Shown in pieces: positions 35,113 to 39,233 of a stretch of DNA of 39,233 nt; the stretch's first letter is position 1; the number at the start of each line of letters is the position of its first letter. Origin of the DNA: Butyrivibrio sp. (GTDB lineage: Bacteria; Bacillota; Clostridia; Lachnospirales; Lachnospiraceae); contig JAFPVA010000240.1 of NCBI GenBank assembly GCA_017413105.1, positions 1-39,233 of the forward strand, given 5' to 3'. Both the position numbers and the translations under genes were made by a program. The notes beneath the pieces were generated by a model, which did not search any database, was not told the DNA's origin, and saw only the letters and a list, made by a program, of their open reading frames with translations.

Positions 35113-36171
35113 ATGAAAAGAAAACTACTTGCGATTCTGTTGACTGCACTTATGGTTACCGGATGTGGTGCCCAGAAAGCTCCGGCATCTTCTGAAAGTA
35201 CCGGAGCTGCCGGTGATGGCGACGTTTCAGGGAAGATCGTTATCTATACTTCCATGTATGATGACATTATCGATGCAATGGAAAAGGAGATGAAACAGGT
35301 CTTTCCTAATCTTGAGGTTGAGTTTTTCCAGGGGGGAACCGGAACAATTCAGTCCAAGATTGCAGCAGAAATGGATGCAGGAAAAATGGGCTGCGACATA
35401 CTTATGGTTGCTGAGCCTTCCTATTCACTGGAATTAAAGGAACAGGGAGTTTTGCATTCCTATAAATATGCTGATGCAGATAAGCTGATGTTTGAGTATG
35501 ATCCGGATGGATACTGGTATCCTGTACGTACACTTAATATGATCCTTGCTTATAACCCGGATATTTATGATAAGTCTGAAGTGCCTCAGACCATGGAAGA
35601 TTTTGCAAAGGATGCTTCCGTAAAGGGAATGATCTCAATGAGTAATCCTTTGACTTCAGGAACAGCCTATGCTTCTGTAGTAGCTCTTCTTGACAAGTAT
35701 GGCGAGGACTATTTCAAGGCACTTGGTCAGCAGAATGTTGCTATAGAGTCAGGGTCTGTTGCTCTTACCAAGCTTGAGACCGGCGAATGTAAGGAAATAA
35801 TGATCCTTGAGGAATCTGTTCTTAAAAAGCGTGAGGAAGAGGGCTCTTCTCTGGAAGTTATTTATCCTGAGGACGGCTCCATTCCTGTTCCTTCAACAAT
35901 TATGATCATTGATGATAAATACAGTGCAAATGCCAATGCCAAGGCTGCAGAAGCCGTTGAGGAATACTTCTTATCGCCTGCAGGACAGGAGCAGATCATA
36001 AAGGGCTGGATGTATTCTGTAAGAAGCGATGTGGATAAGTATCCATACGACGCAGCACCTTTATCAGAGACACTTAAAAAGGCAATTCCTGTAGATTGGC
36101 AGAAGTGTTATAAACAGCGTGAAGAGATCCGTACCATGTTCCAGGAATATGTAACAGTTCCGGAATCATGA
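35113..36171 (+). CDS. ABC-importer binding lipoprotein, ferric/phosphorylated-substrate type
   Basis: Seen: 352 residues; lipobox VTGC with Cys18, short Ser/Ala-rich linker, then a type-2 periplasmic-binding fold (IVIYTSMYDDIIDAMEKEM, FFQGGTGTIQSKIAAEMDAG, DILMVAEPSY, SNPLTSGTAYASVVAL). This is the AfuA/FbpA/PotD-like group. Known substrates of relatives include Fe(III), 2-aminoethylphosphonate, sugar phosphates, thiamine and polyamines; the sequence does not let me choose, and I do not see a clear tyrosine pair typical of ferric-ion proteins. It follows the degenerate HD-GYP gene by 31 bases and heads a binding protein-permease-ATPase set. Confidence 0.92.
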   Translation: MKRKLLAILLTALMVTGCGAQKAPASSESTGAAGDGDVSGKIVIYTSMYDDIIDAMEKEMKQVFPNLEVEFFQGGTGTIQSKIAAEMDAGKMGCDILMVAEPSYSLELKEQGVLHSYKYADADKLMFEYDPDGYWYPVRTLNMILAYNPDIYDKSEVPQTMEDFAKDASVKGMISMSNPLTSGTAYASVVALLDKYGEDYFKALGQQNVAIESGSVALTKLETGECKEIMILEESVLKKREEEGSSLEVIYPEDGSIPVPSTIMIIDDKYSANANAKAAEAVEEYFLSPAGQEQIIKGWMYSVRSDVDKYPYDAAPLSETLKKAIPVDWQKCYKQREEIRTMFQEYVTVPES

Positions 36172-36214
36172 TCTTTCTGGGGAAACAGGATTACATGTCA
36201 GCAGGGGGAATGAT

Positions 36215-37900
36215 GTGAAGACGGAAAAGCGCGTTTACTTCGATATCAAATGGATCTTTATTGGGGCAATTATACTGTTTCTGTTTGTGTTTCAGGTTTT
36301 TCCATTGGGATATCTTGTCATAAGAATGTTCTTTGAATCGGGACATTTTTCTTTGACGGGACTTGAGAGGATTTACTCCTATGCACTTAACTGGACCTGC
36401 CTCAAAAATACAATAATTACAGCTACGTTTTCAATGATCCTTGGCGTGATGATTGCCTTTCCACTGGCCTGGCTGGTGGGAAGGACCAATCTTTACGGCA
36501 GGACTTTTTTTAGAACACTGTTTGTCATGACATATATGGTGCCGCCTTATGTGGGTGCTATGGCATGGCTACGTCTTTTAAATCCAAAGGTTGGCACCCT
36601 GAATGTCTTTTTACAGAAGATATTCGGGCTTGAAAGTGCGCCCTTTAATATCTATTCCATCGGGGGACTTATCTGGGTCCTTTCCACCTTCTATTATCCC
36701 TATGCGTTTATTACAATATCCCGGGCCATGGAACACATGGATCCGTCTCTTGAGGAAGCTTCAAGGATTTCAGGAGCATCTCCCATAAAGACGCTTATTA
36801 CGGTAACTCTTCCGCTAATGCTTCCGTCAATTGTTGCAGCGGCTCTTATGGTCTTTGTGGCAGCTTCCTCATGTTATGGAATACCGTCTATCATTGGTGC
36901 TCCGGGCAAGATTTACACAGTTACCACCAGAATAGTAGACTACGTCTATGTGGGATCACAGCAGGGACTTACCGATGCCACGGCACTGGCAGTCTTTCTT
37001 ATGGTCCTTTCTCTGATTCTTTTGTATATTTCCAAATTCGTTGTTGGGAAAAAAGAGTATATAACTGTCGCAGGTAAGTCTGTAAGGCCGGATGTGGTGG
37101 ATCTTGGAAAATGGAGGATTCCGCTGACTGTCCTGGTTGGTGCTTTTGCTTTTATTGTGATAGTACTTCCTTTTGCCACGGTATTTACGACTTCATTTAC
37201 TGTAAATATGGGTAAATCCTTCTTTGAACCGGGAAATATCACCACAAAATACTGGGGCATAATCACCTCCAGAAGCTCGATAATAAAGTCAATAAAGAAC
37301 AGCTTTGCATCTGCTATATGGGCGGCATCTCTTGGTATGGTCATCTGCCTCATAATGGCTTACCTCTTGGAGAGAACCAAGGTCAAAGGAAGGAAAATAC
37401 CTGACTTTTTGATAACAGTAGGAAGCGGAACTCCAAGTGTTGCCATTGCCCTTGCTCTTACCATGACAATGTCCGGAAAATTTGGCATAAATATCTACAA
37501 CACAATGTTTATCCTGGTTGTGGCTTACATGGTAAAGTACATGCTGATGGGAATGAGGACCATGGTGTCAGCTTTTTCCCAGATAAGTCCATCCCTGGAG
37601 GAAGCTGCGCAGGTCTCAGGAGCCGCCTGGCTATTAAGGTTAAAAGATGTGCTGATGCCCCTGCTTCTTCCGTCCATAGTTGCAGGGTGGTTTCTTATCT
37701 TTATGCCTTGCTTTTATGAACTGACCATGTCGAATCTGCTTTATTCGGATCAGACCAGGACGCTTGGTGTTGACCTTTATATCTATCAGACCTATCACAG
37801 CCAGCAGACAGCATCGGCTCTTGCCAGCGGAATTCTTATTCTTGTAACAGTACTGAATCTGCTTCTTTTCAAATTAACTAAAGGGAAGTTTTCTATATAA
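36215..37900 (+). CDS. ABC-importer permease, two fused permease domains
   Basis: Seen: 561 residues, about twelve membrane segments in two homologous halves, each with the EAA loop that contacts the ATPase: EEASRISGASPIKTLITVTL near residue ~180 and EEAAQVSGAAWLLRLKDVLM near ~465. Fused permeases of this length are typical of the FbpB/AfuB group. Start is GTG with GGGGGA six bases upstream; two nearby ATG codons are out of frame or hit stops at once. It pairs with the binding protein 43 bases upstream and the ATPase 91 bases downstream. Confidence 0.95.
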   Translation: MKTEKRVYFDIKWIFIGAIILFLFVFQVFPLGYLVIRMFFESGHFSLTGLERIYSYALNWTCLKNTIITATFSMILGVMIAFPLAWLVGRTNLYGRTFFRTLFVMTYMVPPYVGAMAWLRLLNPKVGTLNVFLQKIFGLESAPFNIYSIGGLIWVLSTFYYPYAFITISRAMEHMDPSLEEASRISGASPIKTLITVTLPLMLPSIVAAALMVFVAASSCYGIPSIIGAPGKIYTVTTRIVDYVYVGSQQGLTDATALAVFLMVLSLILLYISKFVVGKKEYITVAGKSVRPDVVDLGKWRIPLTVLVGAFAFIVIVLPFATVFTTSFTVNMGKSFFEPGNITTKYWGIITSRSSIIKSIKNSFASAIWAASLGMVICLIMAYLLERTKVKGRKIPDFLITVGSGTPSVAIALALTMTMSGKFGINIYNTMFILVVAYMVKYMLMGMRTMVSAFSQISPSLEEAAQVSGAAWLLRLKDVLMPLLLPSIVAGWFLIFMPCFYELTMSNLLYSDQTRTLGVDLYIYQTYHSQQTASALASGILILVTVLNLLLFKLTKGKFSI

Positions 37901-37991
37901 GAAACTTGTGGTGTATTTTGCCGGTTACGGTATACGTATAGGACAGGATAAACTCAGATTATAAACTGGAGCTATTGAAGGAGTATGCATT

Positions 37992-39059
37992 ATGTCAGTG
38001 ATAGAGCTATCACATGTTAGTAAAAAATTTGGGGATGTTACAGTTTTGAATGATTTTTCGGATAAATTCATTGACGGAGAGTTCATTACGCTTCTTGGCC
38101 CCTCCGGCTGTGGCAAGACAACGATGCTTAGAATGATCGCGGGATTTGAAAAGCCATCAACAGGAGAAATCAGGATTGACGGCAATATTGTCAGCGGAGG
38201 CGGAGTATTTGTGCCTCCGGAAAAACGTGGTATCGGAATGGTTTTCCAGACCTATGCCGTCTGGCCCCACATGAATGTCTTTGACAACGTGGCCTATCCC
38301 TTAAAGATACAAAAGAAATCCAAGCAGGAGATTAGGGAAAAAGTCGAGCAGGTTCTTGGTATAGTTCACCTTAGCCAGTACATAAAGCGGATGCCCTCAG
38401 AGCTTTCCGGCGGTCAGCAGCAGAGAGTTGCTCTTGGAAGGGCTCTTGCAGCAGAACCCAAGGTACTTCTTTTGGATGAACCATTATCAAACCTTGATGC
38501 CAAGCTCCGTGAGGAGATGCGCTTTGAGATAAAAGAAATTGCTAAAAAGCTCAATATAAATGTGGTCTATGTAACCCACGACCAGAGCGAAGCCATGACT
38601 ATGTCAGACAGGGTGATAGTCATAAACTCGGGAGTTGTACAGCAGCAGGGAACGCCGGTTGAGGTTTATACCAGACCCACGAATCCTTTTGTGGCGGACT
38701 TTGTTGGTAAGGTAAATTTTCTTAAGGGAACTGCTTCAAACGGCAGGATACAGCTTGAAGGAACACAGGAATCTCTTTTATATAACGGGGACTTAAGCGG
38801 CAGAGTTGATGTTGCCATACGCCCTGAGAATATCCATATTGTCCCACTTTCAGATGACGGCATAAAAGGGAAGATTGTCTCCGAATACTACATGGGAGAA
38901 AATAACGACTGCCGGATACAGCTTGGACAGAATCAGATTCGAACTATTGCTGATGCCGGTTCCTACGGAAAATGGAGCGGTCAGGATATAGGACTTGAGA
39001 TATCTGATTTTATGGTATTTCCTGAAAGCGGCGAAGATTATCATAAGATACTTACTTGA
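37992..39059 (+). CDS. ABC-importer ATP-binding protein (FbpC/PotA-like)
   Basis: Seen: 355 residues; Walker A GPSGCGKTT (Lys42), Q-loop FQTYAVWPHMNVFDN, signature LSGGQQQRVALGRALA, Walker B VLLLDEPLSNLD, switch His in YVTHDQSEAMTMSD, and a C-terminal TOBE-like domain (~240-350) with VDVAIRPENIHIV. Known: powers import through the permease encoded just upstream. GGAG eight bases before the ATG. No terminator is seen after the stop; a repeat element begins 35 bases later, so the end of the operon is not defined. Confidence 0.96.
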   Translation: MSVIELSHVSKKFGDVTVLNDFSDKFIDGEFITLLGPSGCGKTTMLRMIAGFEKPSTGEIRIDGNIVSGGGVFVPPEKRGIGMVFQTYAVWPHMNVFDNVAYPLKIQKKSKQEIREKVEQVLGIVHLSQYIKRMPSELSGGQQQRVALGRALAAEPKVLLLDEPLSNLDAKLREEMRFEIKEIAKKLNINVVYVTHDQSEAMTMSDRVIVINSGVVQQQGTPVEVYTRPTNPFVADFVGKVNFLKGTASNGRIQLEGTQESLLYNGDLSGRVDVAIRPENIHIVPLSDDGIKGKIVSEYYMGENNDCRIQLGQNQIRTIADAGSYGKWSGQDIGLEISDFMVFPESGEDYHKILT

Positions 39060-39093
39060 ATTAAAAATTCAAATGCGTGTTTCTGCATTATAC

Positions 39094-39233
39094 GTTACTG
39101 TTCACTCGCTTGCAGCTCGCTCCAGTAACGAATTCGCGCATTCATTCCATATCGACTTCGTCGAAGGAATGCGCTCACTCCTGATTCATTTTCTCACGAA
39201 ATGCGCAGCAGAGTGCGCATTTCTGTCTGAACA
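39094..39233 (+). repeat. 145-bp element, copy 3, cut by the window edge
   Basis: Starts GTTACTGTTCACTCGC and runs 140 bases to GTCTGAACA, lacking only the final GTAAC expected from the other copies. Same orientation as copy 2 and opposite to copy 1; full length would be 145 bp as in copy 1. It lies directly downstream of the ABC importer. Confidence 0.88.

Noticed and set aside
37901-37991. terminator or promoter between permease and ATPase genes
   Set aside because: No stem followed by a T run and no convincing -35/-10 pair; the gap is treated as part of one operon.

Overview
The window looks like chromosomal DNA of an anaerobic Firmicute, most probably a Lachnospiraceae member (Butyrivibrio/Pseudobutyrivibrio-like). 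This is inferred from a moderate base composition judged by eye, strong AGGAGG-type ribosome sites, a single-chain ~1270-residue PurL carrying its own PurS-like and glutaminase parts, a YesN-like Cache/AraC regulator beside an oligosaccharide-type binding lipoprotein, a c-di-GMP-I riboswitch, and several HD-GYP proteins. No rRNA, tRNA, phage, transposase or CRISPR was recognised, and no marker gene allows a species call.

Layout. 1-4.4 kb: a membrane-anchored AraC-type regulator (minus) divergent from a solute-binding lipoprotein (plus) that has no permease nearby. 4.5-6.8 kb: thioredoxin and an AbgT-family transporter (minus), separated by a 145-bp inverted-repeat element. 6.9-16.6 kb: a minus-strand block carB, carA, purL, a TetR-type regulator and a small unknown protein, joining pyrimidine/arginine and purine synthesis. 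17.1-20.2 kb: a stand-alone CheY-like receiver, a 52-residue orphan protein, and an HD-GYP protein with an unrecognised tandem beta-rich C-terminal region. 20.2-25.2 kb: a divergent PRPP synthetase (minus), a chemotaxis receptor (plus) behind a c-di-GMP-I riboswitch and terminator, an aldo/keto reductase and a PH-like protein (both minus). 25.4-39.1 kb: a plus-strand run with a canonical HD-GYP protein, a 1415-residue propeller hybrid kinase, a two-receiver regulator, a second tandem-beta HD-GYP protein whose active site is degenerate, and a three-gene ferric/anion-type ABC importer.

How it fits together. Prs, PurL and CarAB supply PRPP, purines and carbamoyl phosphate. The right half is a c-di-GMP-flavoured signalling region: two apparently active HD-GYP phosphodiesterases, one apparently dead paralogue, two receiver proteins, a large hybrid kinase and one c-di-GMP-sensing RNA, with no GGDEF cyclase in view. 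The most promising undescribed arrangement is the tight run hybrid kinase / receiver / degenerate HD-GYP / binding protein / permease / ATPase, together with the unrecognised beta-rich repeat region shared by the two HD-GYP paralogues.

Two intergenic repeat families mark the window: a 60-bp palindrome centred on CCATGG with many decayed pieces, and a 145-bp element with 11-bp terminal inverted repeats present three times, once enlarged to 289 bp by an extra block of hairpins.
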